The translations under genes and the position numbers were made by a program. From the NCBI RefSeq assembly GCF_018474025.1, contig NZ_JAHCTA010000012.1, positions 1-64,000 of the forward strand: a DNA stretch of 64,000 bases, written 5' to 3'. Below are positions 16,383-25,227 of the stretch, one piece after another. The DNA comes from Alteromonas oceanisediminis (GTDB taxonomy: Bacteria > Pseudomonadota > Gammaproteobacteria > Enterobacterales > Alteromonadaceae). The notes below the pieces were generated by a model. That model was given only the letters and a program-made list of their open reading frames with translations, did not search any database and was not told the origin of the DNA. Positions within the stretch are counted from its first letter, which is position 1. Every line of letters starts with the position of its first letter.

Positions 16383-17549
16383 ATGACGAGTTCAAAATAT
16401 GCGCACAGCTATTTTCTGGTGGCCTTTTGCACTATGGCGTGCATGGCTTACATCAATTTCTTGCCTGCCGTTGTAGACGTAATGATCAACGGGCTAGGTT
16501 TGTCTCAGCAGCAGGCGGGCGAAGTAGTGGCAATAAACGGCTATGGCGGATTGTTAGGATTAGCGTTAGCCGTATGCTTGGGTGCTAGCTGCCCTTGGAG
16601 AAAAATAGTCGTCTACTGCTTAGTGACTATGATGGTCTTAGATTTAACCTCGCCCTTTACCCAGGACGGTAACTTTTTAGTGGTATGGCGTTTTTTTTCT
16701 GGGGTGATGGGCGGTGTGTCTATGGGCATAATGTTTTCATTTATCGCTAGATTACCTGTCCCCGACAAAGCCTTTGGTTTACTGCTTTTTTTACAATTTG
16801 TCTTAGGCTCACTGGTTATTTACCTTTTGCCCGAGTTAGAGCGCTCACTCAGTCAATATTCGGCGTTTCACCTTATGGCTGGTTTAGCGCTACTCGGATT
16901 AGGTGCGTTGGGTTTTATTCCTAGTCTCGCCCCACTCAAAAATGTAGCCACACCACAAAAACTTAAGGCCAAATTTAGTGTGAATAATATTGCCTTAATG
17001 CTCGCTATTTTTAGTTATCAACTTGCCGCGAGTGCTATCTGGGCGTATGCCAGTCAGATTGGCCAACAATTTAAGATACCCCACGGCGAGACCAGCACCA
17101 TTATTGCCATAACCGGCCTACTTGGTTTAGTTGGTGCATCGTGGCCTGTGTTTTTAAATACTCAGCCACGGCGATATTTTTGGACCCTTGTGGGCATAGG
17201 ACTGTCTGTTATGAGTGCGGTTATATTGCTTAATATGACCCAAACATATGTCTTTACTGTCGCTCTCGGATTGTTGTTTTTGTCGTGGCCAGCGGTAGTG
17301 TCATACACAATGGCAACGCTAGCCGAGCGAGATGCCGATGGGCAGCTTTCTACTATTGCCGGGCTATTTTCATTTCTTGGCTTGTCCAGTGGTCCATTGC
17401 TGGCAGCGGGATTAGTTTCGCCGAGTGACTTCTCTAGTGCAATAGTCGCTTGTGCCTTTGCCTTTCTTGTGAGCGGTGTCATAAATGCCAAAGCTATGGC
17501 GTCATCGGCACAGATATCACCCATTAATACACAGATTATGGAGAATTAA
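16383..17549 (+). CDS. Major facilitator superfamily transporter
   Basis: 388 residues with about twelve hydrophobic segments, the usual MFS length. It is predicted to sit in the inner membrane and to move a small solute by proton coupling. No substrate-specific motif is recognised. It has the YbfB/AraJ-like compactness (short loops, central loop near residues 185-200 with PLKNVATPQKLKAK). It is followed 2 bp later by an AhpD-like protein and preceded by a divergent LysR gene. This suggests regulated uptake or efflux of an aromatic or reactive compound, but that is inference. Confidence 0.85.
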   Translation: MTSSKYAHSYFLVAFCTMACMAYINFLPAVVDVMINGLGLSQQQAGEVVAINGYGGLLGLALAVCLGASCPWRKIVVYCLVTMMVLDLTSPFTQDGNFLVVWRFFSGVMGGVSMGIMFSFIARLPVPDKAFGLLLFLQFVLGSLVIYLLPELERSLSQYSAFHLMAGLALLGLGALGFIPSLAPLKNVATPQKLKAKFSVNNIALMLAIFSYQLAASAIWAYASQIGQQFKIPHGETSTIIAITGLLGLVGASWPVFLNTQPRRYFWTLVGIGLSVMSAVILLNMTQTYVFTVALGLLFLSWPAVVSYTMATLAERDADGQLSTIAGLFSFLGLSSGPLLAAGLVSPSDFSSAIVACAFAFLVSGVINAKAMASSAQISPINTQIMEN

Positions 17550-17551
17550 CT

Positions 17552-18088
17552 ATGTTCAAAGCATTATTCCGTTATACGGTAAATTCAATGCAAAAGAGGT
17601 ATCAATATGATGTGGCCTATATGCATCACATCATCGATCTTGATGGTATGGCGTTTTTGAAACTTATGCTTTTTCAGCCCATTTATAGTCATTCTGCTAA
17701 TGTCCCTCCTGGCCTAATACATGCTGCGAAGTTAAGAACCGTAATGCGAGCAGACTGTGGCGAGTGTACTGAATTACTCGCGAGAATGGCTCTAGAGCAA
17801 GGGCTAGACCCAGCCTTAATTGAGCAAATCCTGACCAAAGACGTGGCTCATTTGCCAGAAGATATTGCCTTAGTGGTGAATTTTACCGAACACAATTTAG
17901 ATAAAACCATTGAGGCTGATATGTATCGAGAGCAAGTGCTGCAAACATGGGGAGAGAGGGGGCTAATCGCACTTTGCTACAGCTTAGCTTCAACTCAGGT
18001 ATACCCGTTATTGAAAAATGCCTTGGGCTACAGTCATCACTGCCAAGATATTATGTTAAATCGAACAACAATCCGACCATTAAGATAG
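17552..18088 (+). CDS. AhpD-like (carboxymuconolactone decarboxylase-like) protein
   Basis: 178 residues. The all-helical AhpD-like fold is suggested by the motif RADCGECTEL with the redox pair Cys69 and Cys72, and a downstream histidine-containing stretch NFTEHNLDK. Known relatives are alkylhydroperoxidases and carboxymuconolactone decarboxylases; the CxxC pair favours the peroxidase-like group. The C-terminal HHCQ adds a further Cys. It starts 2 bp after the MFS gene, so the two are co-transcribed. Confidence 0.72.
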   Translation: MFKALFRYTVNSMQKRYQYDVAYMHHIIDLDGMAFLKLMLFQPIYSHSANVPPGLIHAAKLRTVMRADCGECTELLARMALEQGLDPALIEQILTKDVAHLPEDIALVVNFTEHNLDKTIEADMYREQVLQTWGERGLIALCYSLASTQVYPLLKNALGYSHHCQDIMLNRTTIRPLR

Positions 18089-18136
18089 TATCCAACTAGT
18101 TTGAATAATATTTAACCAATAGACTTTCTCTAAAAG

Positions 18137-18152
18137 CATACCATATGGTATG
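18137..18152. promoter_or_regulatory. 16-bp perfect palindrome, candidate TetR-family operator
   Basis: CATACCATATGGTATG is a perfect inverted repeat, with an extra half (GGTATG) directly following. It lies 39 bp before the first gene of the operon that contains a TetR regulator (19091). TetR proteins bind palindromes of this size, often in the promoter of their own operon. Confidence 0.65.
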
Positions 18153-18190
18153 GTATGTTTAGTAAGAGAATATTAAGGACGAATATAATC

Positions 18191-18565
18191 ATGAATATGT
18201 ACCTTATTGCAGCGGCTCTACTATCGATATTTGTAGGACTAGTGCACTCCGCATTAGGTGAAGTGCTTGTGTTTAAAAATCTCAGGCGTAGAACAGTGGT
18301 GCCCACCTTATCTGCGGTTCCCTTACAGGCACGCAACGTCAGAATTTTATGGGCCACCTGGCATATTGCCAGCATTTTTGGTTTTGCTGTGGCCTACATT
18401 CTCTTTCATGCCTCTACTCAACCAGCCCTCGAGGTGTATGTCATCAATGCCTTAGCACTGGCCATGTTGTCATCTGGGTTATTGGTCATGGTTGCCACCA
18501 GAGGTAAACATCCTGGCTGGGTTGGCCTAACGAGTGTGGCCGTGTTGTGTTGGCTTGGCCAATAA
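18191..18565 (+). CDS. Small integral membrane protein of unknown function
   Basis: 124 residues from the ATG at 18191, preceded by AAGGA at 18175-18179; an upstream in-frame codon at 18155 lies inside the promoter region and is less likely. Four hydrophobic stretches (about residues 5-20, 55-75, 80-100 and 108-122) suggest an inner-membrane protein. No catalytic motif is seen. It is the first gene of an operon with a DUF2867 protein, a TetR regulator and another small membrane protein, so it is probably under TetR control. Confidence 0.72.
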   Translation: MNMYLIAAALLSIFVGLVHSALGEVLVFKNLRRRTVVPTLSAVPLQARNVRILWATWHIASIFGFAVAYILFHASTQPALEVYVINALALAMLSSGLLVMVATRGKHPGWVGLTSVAVLCWLGQ

Positions 18566-18590
18566 CATTTATGAAAAGGAAGAAATCATT

Positions 18591-19094
18591 ATGTTTAACT
18601 TTGTTACCAGCGGCCCCATTGAACAGCAAGATCGACTGGCCTCTTTTGCTCGCGGTTCTCATTTTAGAGATGCACTAAGCGCCAATATAAACCACCTCTT
18701 TATGACCCCTTCACAGCTACAGCACGGTATTTTTGCTCATATGCCCAGTTGGGTGAATACACTCATGTCTATCCGTAACAGGGTAGTAAAGTGGTTCGGG
18801 TTTAATACCTCAGAGAATACTATGGTTCCTGAATCTATCGAGTTAGACGTGGGAGACACCGCCGGCTTTATGCACGTGATTGCTAAGTATCCAGAAGAAA
18901 TTATTTCCTACGCGGAAGATCGCCATATGGCATTTTACCTGTCTGTGAGTAAGCGGAATAACAAGGTGATTGTATCTACCTTAGTCAATCAAAAGACAGT
19001 TATAGGTAGACTATACGTGACCTCTATCCTTCCATTTCACTACATTATTGCTCGCGCTGTTATCCATAGTGCAGTTAAGGCGCAACGAATATGA
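18591..19094 (+). CDS. DUF2867-family protein
   Basis: 167 residues from the ATG at 18591, which has a good ribosome binding site (AAGGAAG). The C-terminal part (ELDVGDTAGFMHVIAKYPEE, then DRHMAFYLSVS and YVTSILPFHYIIARAVIH) fits the DUF2867 family, whose members are often found fused or next to NAD-binding proteins. The biochemical role is unknown. Its stop overlaps the TetR start by 4 bp (ATGA), so the two proteins are made together. Confidence 0.7.
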   Translation: MFNFVTSGPIEQQDRLASFARGSHFRDALSANINHLFMTPSQLQHGIFAHMPSWVNTLMSIRNRVVKWFGFNTSENTMVPESIELDVGDTAGFMHVIAKYPEEIISYAEDRHMAFYLSVSKRNNKVIVSTLVNQKTVIGRLYVTSILPFHYIIARAVIHSAVKAQRI

Positions 19095-19642
19095 ATCAAG
19101 CTGGAACGACTCAAGCAAAAGAAGAATGGCTCGAATTTGCACTAAAAGTGCTGCTCACCGAAGGGCCAGAACAAATCAAAATCGGCCCTTTGTGTGAAAA
19201 GAAAGGCGTTACCAAGGGATCTTTTTATCATCACTTTAAAAATAGGCCAATGTTTATTAAGGAATTAATGCAATTTTGGTATCACATCATGACCCTCGAT
19301 TTTATCGCCAAAGCCAATACCGAGGCCACCCCGCTTGAGCGGCTGGAAAAGCTCGACAAGATCATTGCGGAGAAACAAATTGGTAGTGAAAACCACATTC
19401 GCGCATGGGCGTTAAAAGAGCCTATGATTGTTGAATATCTGGCCAAGATAGATAGCAAACGCCAACAATATTTGTTCGACTGTTATGTAGAAATGGGGCT
19501 TGATAAAGAGTTGGCAAAAGACATAGCCCTTATGGCCTATGCTAATTTCTTGGGGATGCGGCAAATACACCCGGCTCCATCCATGGACACCATCTTGCGA
19601 GTCACAGCATTAGGCTCAAAAACATTTTTAGGGAAGGTATAA
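19091..19642 (+). CDS. TetR/AcrR-family transcriptional regulator
   Basis: 183 residues. The N-terminal TetR DNA-binding domain is clear: ALKVLLTEGPEQIKIGPLCE followed by KGVTKGSFYHHFKNRPMFIKE, with the typical GSFYHHF recognition helix. The C-terminal ligand domain is unassigned. It overlaps the DUF2867 gene by 4 bp and precedes a small membrane gene by 3 bp. It is expected to repress its own operon through the palindrome at 18137-18152. Confidence 0.92.
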   Translation: MNQAGTTQAKEEWLEFALKVLLTEGPEQIKIGPLCEKKGVTKGSFYHHFKNRPMFIKELMQFWYHIMTLDFIAKANTEATPLERLEKLDKIIAEKQIGSENHIRAWALKEPMIVEYLAKIDSKRQQYLFDCYVEMGLDKELAKDIALMAYANFLGMRQIHPAPSMDTILRVTALGSKTFLGKV

Positions 19643-19645
19643 ATC

Positions 19646-20041
19646 ATGAAATATTCTGGATATTACTTACTTTTTACTGGCGTAATACACAACATAATCG
19701 GCTTGCTATTAGGCTGGCCGGTTTTAATGGATATGCACCGAGATGTTTGGTTTGCCAGCACAATAGTCAATGGAGAAATGCAGTTTGACCGAGAAGCCAT
19801 CATTTGGTTTTTAAACGCTGGGTGCTTTTGGATCATGTTTGGTTGGACGCTACAAAAAGCCATTAATCAAGGATTCACCCCACCTCGCTCATTAGGTTGG
19901 GGCTTTGCTATTATCGGCGTAATTAACGTGATCATCCTGCCTGTATCTGGCGCCTATTTATTTATCATCCAAGGTGGGATCCTGATTTACGGGGTATCTA
20001 ATCGCAAACGGCTTGATGCAAAAGTGCACCAGAAAACGTGA
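19646..20041 (+). CDS. DUF6463-like small membrane protein
   Basis: 131 residues with four hydrophobic helices (about 5-25, 50-72, 83-100, 103-122) and a basic C-terminus (SNRKRLDAK). The N-terminal GYYLLFTGVIHNIIGLLLGW and the FLNAGCFWIMFGW stretch match what is known of DUF6463 proteins, which commonly accompany TetR regulators. No function is known. It is the last gene of the TetR operon. Confidence 0.68.
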   Translation: MKYSGYYLLFTGVIHNIIGLLLGWPVLMDMHRDVWFASTIVNGEMQFDREAIIWFLNAGCFWIMFGWTLQKAINQGFTPPRSLGWGFAIIGVINVIILPVSGAYLFIIQGGILIYGVSNRKRLDAKVHQKT

Positions 20042-20355
20042 AGAAATGATTCCTTAATGTGTTAGAACTATTTGGGAGTATCAGTAAAAGAAATACTAAC
20101 GCTATGTACAGTCCTTGCCAAGGATTGGTAGCTAAGTGTACAGATGGTTTAGCTGATAGTCTACTGTCCATTTAGGTGGAAAAATGCGTTATCCCAAGGT
20201 CCGCTGTACATACTTTTAAGACCTTCAGCATGAAACATTACTACTCCCCTACACCAAGCCGCAGAGTACATTCGCATTGCAAATCTTTCGGTTCCGGCAG
20301 TTTTCCCTTGCTCATCAATGCAAGGTCATTGCTGAGTTACCAGTCACAACACGAA
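20042..20355. other. Intergenic region, right border of the accessory block
   Basis: No gene or RNA is recognised. It follows the TetR operon and precedes the end of yfcH on the other strand. The composition is AT-rich and contains several short inverted motifs (for example CCTTGCCAAGG near 20113), none with a terminator T-run. Confidence 0.45.
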
Positions 20356-21255
20356 CTAGGCATCAATAATTTGTGCCAGTGCGTCTTCGAGTTTCGGGTA
20401 GAGAAAGGCGAAGCCTTCTTTGTCCAACGCTGAGGGCACAACGTTCTGACCGTAAACCAGTAAATCGGCTGACTCGCCCATCAGGATCCGCAGTGCAAAC
20501 TCGGGCATGGGGATAAGGGCAGGGCGATGCAGCGCAGAACCCAGTTTTTTAACAAACTGACGATTGGTTTCCGGGTATGGCGCTGTCAGGTTGTACGCTC
20601 CTTGGCTGACATCACGGTTCAACAAATGATATATCGCATTGATCATGTCGGTGATGTGGATCCAACTCATGTATTGCTTGCCCGACGCAATCGGCCCACC
20701 CAGCCCCATTTTAAACGGTAACATCATTTTGGCTAATGCGCCGCCATCGTCAGAGAGCACAACGCCAGTGCGCAGTAAGCAGACTCGGGTTTGCGCCGAA
20801 GCCGCTTGTTTGGCAATACGTTCCCATTCAGCACAGAGCCGGTGCGAAAACTCATCATGGGTATCATCAAATTGCTCGCTGATAGGTTGGCTGCCTTGGC
20901 GACCGTAGTAGCCAATGGCTGAACCGCTAATCATGACGCTTGGTGGCAGTGATGACGCCTGAATTAGGTCAACCAGTTGTCGCGTAACATCATAGCGGCT
21001 CTGTTCAATGCGTTGCTTTTGCGCATCGGTCCAGCGTTTATCGGCAATGGGCTCGCCGGCGAGATTAATCACCGCCTCAAACGTATCTAGATCAGTCAAA
21101 TCATCGAGGGTGCTGATTAACTGACAACGGGAGGGGAGCAGGCGTTTCGCTTTGTCGGGGTTGCGCGTTAGCACGGTAAATTGAAACGTACTTGCATACC
21201 GATGAATAAATGCGCGGCCAATCAGGCCAGTTCCTCCCGTAATCAATATTTTCAT
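20356..21255 (-). CDS. yfcH: NAD(P)-dependent epimerase/dehydratase-like protein, YfcH (TIGR01777) family
   Basis: 299 residues. It begins with the Rossmann dinucleotide motif GGTGLIG and has [12 protein letters not shown] and SGSAIGYYG, both typical of the TIGR01777 (SulA-like, YfcH) group of extended SDR proteins, plus a C-terminal DUF1731-like segment ([22 protein letters not shown]). The substrate is unknown. It overlaps folX by 4 bp in the order folX-yfcH, the same pair as in E. coli. Confidence 0.92.
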   Translation of the reverse strand: MKILITGGTGLIGRAFIHRYASTFQFTVLTRNPDKAKRLLPSRCQLISTLDDLTDLDTFEAVINLAGEPIADKRWTDAQKQRIEQSRYDVTRQLVDLIQASSLPPSVMISGSAIGYYGRQGSQPISEQFDDTHDEFSHRLCAEWERIAKQAASAQTRVCLLRTGVVLSDDGGALAKMMLPFKMGLGGPIASGKQYMSWIHITDMINAIYHLLNRDVSQGAYNLTAPYPETNRQFVKKLGSALHRPALIPMPEFALRILMGESADLLVYGQNVVPSALDKEGFAFLYPKLEDALAQIIDA

Positions 21256-21629
21256 GACGCTGATTTTTCCTTAGTACAAGACAGCATTAATGACACCGAA
21301 TCAGAAAACCGTAGTGCATGTGGCTTATCCACTTCAACTTCAGCATAGCTTACCCAGCGATGTTCTGCGGCAATGGCCAACACATCAGCAGTCAATTTTT
21401 CGAGTAGATAAAATCGATTATCTTCAACTAAGCGAATGATGGCTTTGGTAATGGTTTTGTAGTTCAGGGCATCATCCATCTGGTCACTATTCGTTGCCTG
21501 TTCAGCGTCATAATGGATCTTCACATTCACCACCACATCCTGTTTGTTCTTAATTTCATCTTCGTTAATACCGATGTAGGTGCGCAAACGAAGATTTTTG
21601 ATGCGAATGGTGGCTTGGTTCAGTGTCAT
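21252..21629 (-). CDS. folX: Dihydroneopterin triphosphate 2'-epimerase
   Basis: 125 residues from the ATG at 21629 ([20 protein letters not shown]). An upstream start at 21659 would add ten residues absent from E. coli FolX. The enzyme epimerises 7,8-dihydroneopterin triphosphate at C2' and has the tunnelling fold of the FolB family. Characteristic stretches are [36 protein letters not shown] and the C-terminal [15 protein letters not shown]. FolX differs from FolB by this NRF/LLEKLT wording. It is transcribed with yfcH. Confidence 0.92.
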   Translation of the reverse strand: MTLNQATIRIKNLRLRTYIGINEDEIKNKQDVVVNVKIHYDAEQATNSDQMDDALNYKTITKAIIRLVEDNRFYLLEKLTADVLAIAAEHRWVSYAEVEVDKPHALRFSDSVSLMLSCTKEKSAS

Positions 21630-21710
21630 GTTGAAAGAGATCCCTAATGTTGTATTCAATATTGATGAGATTTGTTAATTTAACGCCAAATACATTCACT
21701 GCATGTGGTC

Positions 21711-22733
21711 ATGGAAGTCAAATCGTCTACTGCCAAAGCGCTGGTTATTTGCGCCTCTGTTGTTATCGTTCTAGCCGGTTTAAAAGCAGCGAACGAAATC
21801 GTCGTACCTTTTTTACTTTCAGGTTTTATCGCCATTGCCTGTAGCCCTTTGATCAACTTGGGTTGCCGGTTGCGAGTGCCACGATGGCTGTCGATTACAT
21901 TGGTTATACTGCTGATAATGGTATTTGGTTTTATGCTAGCAGGTTTAGTCGGTCAATCGATGACTGATTTTCGGGAGAACCTGCCTGAATACCGCGAACA
22001 GTTGAGTGGTGAATTTGCCTGGCTTGCTGCCAAACTCGCCACGTTCAATATCCATATCAATACCGACTTAATCCGTCAGCACCTGGATCCTAGCATGGCC
22101 ATGTCCATGACAACGAATATTCTGGGTGGCCTGGGTGGCGTTTTGTCGAACCTGTTTCTTATTTTGCTGACCATTGTATTTATGCTGTTTGAGGCGGAAA
22201 GCATGCCGCGCCGATTGCATGTGGCCATGGCCGATCCTGATATGAAACTCAATCATATTGACCGTTTCATAAAATCAGTAAACAGCTATTTAGCGATCAA
22301 AACCTTAGTCAGCTTAGCTACTGGCTTTATCGTTGGTGTGTGGCTATGGGTGCTAAATGTCGACTACTTTATGCTGTGGGCTGTGCTCGCCTTTTTGCTC
22401 AATTATATCCCTAATATTGGCTCGATTATCGCGGCTATTCCTGCTGTGATGATGGCATTCGTTCAATATGGCTTTGGTGTTGCCGGACTTGTTGGGCTTG
22501 GTTTTATTGTTGTTAACACCGTAATGGGCAACATGGTTGAACCACGCCTGATGGGCAGGGGGTTGGGCTTGTCGACACTGGTGGTATTTTTGTCTTTGAT
22601 CTTTTGGGGTTGGCTGCTTGGCAGCGTCGGTATGTTGCTGAGCGTACCGTTGACGATGGTGGTCAAAATAGCGTTGGAATCGCGCTCAGAAACCAATTGG
22701 CTGGCGATACTATTATCGAGCGATTCGCGCTGA
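21711..22733 (+). CDS. AI-2E family transporter (PerM/TqsA-like)
   Basis: 340 residues from the ATG at 21711; a GTG two codons upstream (21705) is also possible. About seven to eight membrane helices, with the family segments FLLSGFIAIACSPLINLG near the start, a central amphipathic region (about 75-135), and the C-terminal LNYIPNIGSIIAAIP and STLVVFLSLIFWGWLLG. Members export signals such as AI-2 or exchange ions. Substrate specificity is not visible. It is convergent with the histidine kinase gene, 4 bp apart. Confidence 0.88.
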   Translation: MEVKSSTAKALVICASVVIVLAGLKAANEIVVPFLLSGFIAIACSPLINLGCRLRVPRWLSITLVILLIMVFGFMLAGLVGQSMTDFRENLPEYREQLSGEFAWLAAKLATFNIHINTDLIRQHLDPSMAMSMTTNILGGLGGVLSNLFLILLTIVFMLFEAESMPRRLHVAMADPDMKLNHIDRFIKSVNSYLAIKTLVSLATGFIVGVWLWVLNVDYFMLWAVLAFLLNYIPNIGSIIAAIPAVMMAFVQYGFGVAGLVGLGFIVVNTVMGNMVEPRLMGRGLGLSTLVVFLSLIFWGWLLGSVGMLLSVPLTMVVKIALESRSETNWLAILLSSDSR

Positions 22734-22737
22734 TCAT

Positions 22738-24075
22738 TTACGCGCTGGGGAGCCGCACGCTGAAGCGTGCTCCATTGGCTGGACTTTTACTGATACGTAA
22801 CTGGCCGTCGTAAGATTCGACTAAATCCATGACAACAGACAAACCTATGCCTTGGCCTTCTGCATAGGTATCGAGTCGTTTACCACGGCTTAGAATGTCT
22901 GACGCGTGCGCCACATCAATGCCGTTGCCATCATCATCAATGTGAATGACAACACTGTGTTGCTGCTGGTGAGCGCTTATTTCTATCAGCCGCCGTGCCG
23001 ATTTGCAGGCGTTGTCGAGCAAGTTACCGAGTATCTCAAGTAGGTCGGTTTCATCCGCTTTTATGCTCACGGCCGGGTCACCGCTAATCTCTATATCGAG
23101 TTGGCGGCTGGCGTGCACTTTTTGCATAGCCCCCACCAGTTTTTTCAGCACCGGGCGCAACAGAACCGGCATCACTCGAGCCTCAGATGTGCCTACCGCT
23201 CGTTTGAGTTGGCGCTGGATAATCTGGTTAATTTGTTGCAGTGGCTCGGTGGCAGAGGGCGGCATCGCGCTATCACCAGACAGCACAGCCAGTGGCGTTT
23301 TCAAACTGTGCGCTAAGTCGCCAAGACTATTTTTATAGCGCATTCGCTGCTGGGCCTCGGCGCTGAGTAATTGATTGATACTGAGTTTCAGTGGCTCCAG
23401 CTCAGGCGGGTATTGCGCTGTGAGCCGCTCAATTTCGCCTTTGCCCGCAGCTTCAATGTTGCTAACGATTTCTGTGACGGGTGCCAGTAAACGGTGGGAG
23501 ATAAAATAGATAAGCACCAACAGCACCGCACTAAGAAGCAGTAACCAGCGCCAAAGCGTTGTCATAAACATCTGCTTTTCTTGCTGAAACTCAAACTGTT
23601 CATTGAATATCACGAAGGTGACAGGCTCAAATTGACCGTCATTTTCGTATTCAGCACTGTACAAGTAGCGAAAGGGATCCTCTGTTCGGTTAACGTCTGC
23701 GATGGTTTCCAGCGGAAACGTATCGAACTGTTCGCTGCCAACCTCGGGCGCAATGATGTTTTGCGGGTCGTTGTAGTCCAACGCTGACAATGAGCGCCAC
23801 ACAACTTCACCTTGCCACAAAACAAAGCCCATATAGCCCGAACCCGGTAAGTTTAATTGTTCTTCGAACAACTGTTGCGGCATGAAGGCGCTGTCTTGGT
23901 CTAACTCAAAGGCGGTGATCATGGCCAGACTCATGAGCTTTAATTCATTGTATTTTGCCTGTTCAAGACTGGAGACAAAGGCGCGTTCCAGCGTGAACAT
24001 CATGGCAGGCACGAATACTAACAACGAGATGATTGCAAAAATTAAGCTGCGCGCACGCAGCGAAATATTGCTCAT
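22738..24075 (-). CDS. PhoQ-like sensor histidine kinase
   Basis: 445 residues. Membrane helices around 9-28 and 175-193 enclose a periplasmic sensor region (about 30-172). A HAMP-like linker follows, then the H-box LGDLAHSLKTPLAVLSG with His256, N-box EILGNLLDNACKSA, and DDDGNGID / GQGIGLSVV of the ATPase domain. The H-box wording is that of the PhoQ group. The acidic surface of enteric PhoQ is not obvious, so the signal is uncertain. It follows the response regulator gene by 4 bp and forms the usual RR-HK pair. Confidence 0.92.
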   Translation of the reverse strand: MSNISLRARSLIFAIISLLVFVPAMMFTLERAFVSSLEQAKYNELKLMSLAMITAFELDQDSAFMPQQLFEEQLNLPGSGYMGFVLWQGEVVWRSLSALDYNDPQNIIAPEVGSEQFDTFPLETIADVNRTEDPFRYLYSAEYENDGQFEPVTFVIFNEQFEFQQEKQMFMTTLWRWLLLLSAVLLVLIYFISHRLLAPVTEIVSNIEAAGKGEIERLTAQYPPELEPLKLSINQLLSAEAQQRMRYKNSLGDLAHSLKTPLAVLSGDSAMPPSATEPLQQINQIIQRQLKRAVGTSEARVMPVLLRPVLKKLVGAMQKVHASRQLDIEISGDPAVSIKADETDLLEILGNLLDNACKSARRLIEISAHQQQHSVVIHIDDDGNGIDVAHASDILSRGKRLDTYAEGQGIGLSVVMDLVESYDGQLRISKSPANGARFSVRLPSA

Positions 24076-24079
24076 TCGG

Positions 24080-24763
24080 CTAGTCGCCTTTGAGATTTTT
24101 ATTGAGGCGATAGCCGCGACCGCGCAGGGTTTCGATGGGCTTTAACGTGTTTTCCGGGTCAATTTTTTTGCGTAATCGGCCTACAAATACTTCAATCACG
24201 TTGCTGTCTAAATCGAAATCCTGATCGTAAATATGCTCTGTTAATTCTGTTTTAGACACTACTTTGTCAGGGTTTAGCATCAAGTACTCCATGACCTTGT
24301 ATTCATAAGCGGTCAGATCGAGTGCTTTGCCGTGCACGCTGAGTTCTTCACTGCGCGTATCCAGCGCAATGGGACCAAGCTCAATCACGGGGTTTGCCTG
24401 CCCGGAGGCGCGGCGGATCAAGGCTTTGATCCGCGCCAGTAATTCTTCGTTGTGAAAGGGTTTGGTCAGGTAGTCGTCGGCTCCGGCATCCAAACCTTCG
24501 ACTTTTTCTTGCCAGCGCTCACGCGCCGTTAAGATGAGAATAGGGCATTCTACTGAATTTTTACGTGCGCGCCTGATCACATCAAAGCCATCCACAACGG
24601 GCAAGCCGATGTCAATGATGGCGAGGTCATAAGGATGCTCGCTGAGTTGAAATAAGGCTTTCTTACCGTCGTCTGCCAGGTCAACACTGTATCCATGATT
24701 TCTCAGTAAGGTATCGAGCTGCATCAGCAATCGACTATCGTCTTCTACAACCAATAGCCTCAT
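24080..24763 (-). CDS. PhoP-like OmpR-family response regulator
   Basis: 227 residues. The receiver domain has the acidic pair EDD (7-9), the phosphoacceptor Asp51 in AIIDIGLP and the lysine in YLTKPF. The C-terminal winged helix (about 130-222; TAYEYKVMEYLMLNPDKVV, VEVFVGRLRKKID after NVI) is of OmpR/PhoB type. It overlaps the upstream small exported protein gene by 4 bp (ATGA) and precedes the kinase gene. Target genes cannot be read from the window. Confidence 0.94.
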   Translation of the reverse strand: MRLLVVEDDSRLLMQLDTLLRNHGYSVDLADDGKKALFQLSEHPYDLAIIDIGLPVVDGFDVIRRARKNSVECPILILTARERWQEKVEGLDAGADDYLTKPFHNEELLARIKALIRRASGQANPVIELGPIALDTRSEELSVHGKALDLTAYEYKVMEYLMLNPDKVVSKTELTEHIYDQDFDLDSNVIEVFVGRLRKKIDPENTLKPIETLRGRGYRLNKNLKGD

Positions 24764-25122
24764 TGCTCATCCTTCTTATCGATAGGCTGTTTAACCTGCC
24801 CTGAATTCTTATCCACATCAACCGATATGACGCGCCCTGACTTCTGCAACATTTTGACGCGATAATCATCCCGACGCCGTTCAACTTTCAGCACACGGCC
24901 GTTCATTTGTTCACGCGCGCGTGCAGCAGCCTGACTCTTACTGATATCGCGTTGTGTATTGGTGCGAGCTCGTTGTAATTCACGAATTTGTGCGGCACGT
25001 TGTGCTTCTTGCTGAGCGTCGCGTTGCTGCTGTTCTTGCGTGTCTTTTTGCTGAGCAATGGCTGGTTGAACATCAATCACGAACGTCAATACACACAGCA
25101 AGATACACCCGATTTTTCTCAT
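24760..25122 (-). CDS. Small exported PepSY-like protein co-transcribed with a PhoPQ-type pair
   Basis: 120 residues with a signal peptide (MRKIGCILLCVLTFVIDVQP, cut near AIAQ). The middle is a Gln/Arg/Ala-rich helix or coiled coil (about 25-70). The C-terminal part GRVLKVERRRDDYRVKMLQK followed by VISVDVDKNSGQVK has the pattern of a PepSY domain, a small fold often found beside PhoPQ-like systems. It is presumably periplasmic and could modulate the sensor. Overlap of 4 bp with the regulator gene makes it the first cistron of the operon. Confidence 0.75.
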   Translation of the reverse strand: MRKIGCILLCVLTFVIDVQPAIAQQKDTQEQQQRDAQQEAQRAAQIRELQRARTNTQRDISKSQAAARAREQMNGRVLKVERRRDDYRVKMLQKSGRVISVDVDKNSGQVKQPIDKKDEQ

Positions 25123-25227
25123 ACAGACCCTGTCAACTCACCCAAGAGATAACCTTTATACGCAATAGTGTAATGGAAACTTGCAGTAAAGCATACGCTG
25201 TGTGAATGAACAGAGCCTGAATTGTTG

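Noticed and set aside
15030-20175. Border repeats of a mobile element around the accessory block (AGTGGACATTTA at 15032 and CTGTCCATTTA near 20164)
   Set aside because: The two motifs are short, not the same in either orientation over more than a few bases, and no transposase or integrase lies inside.
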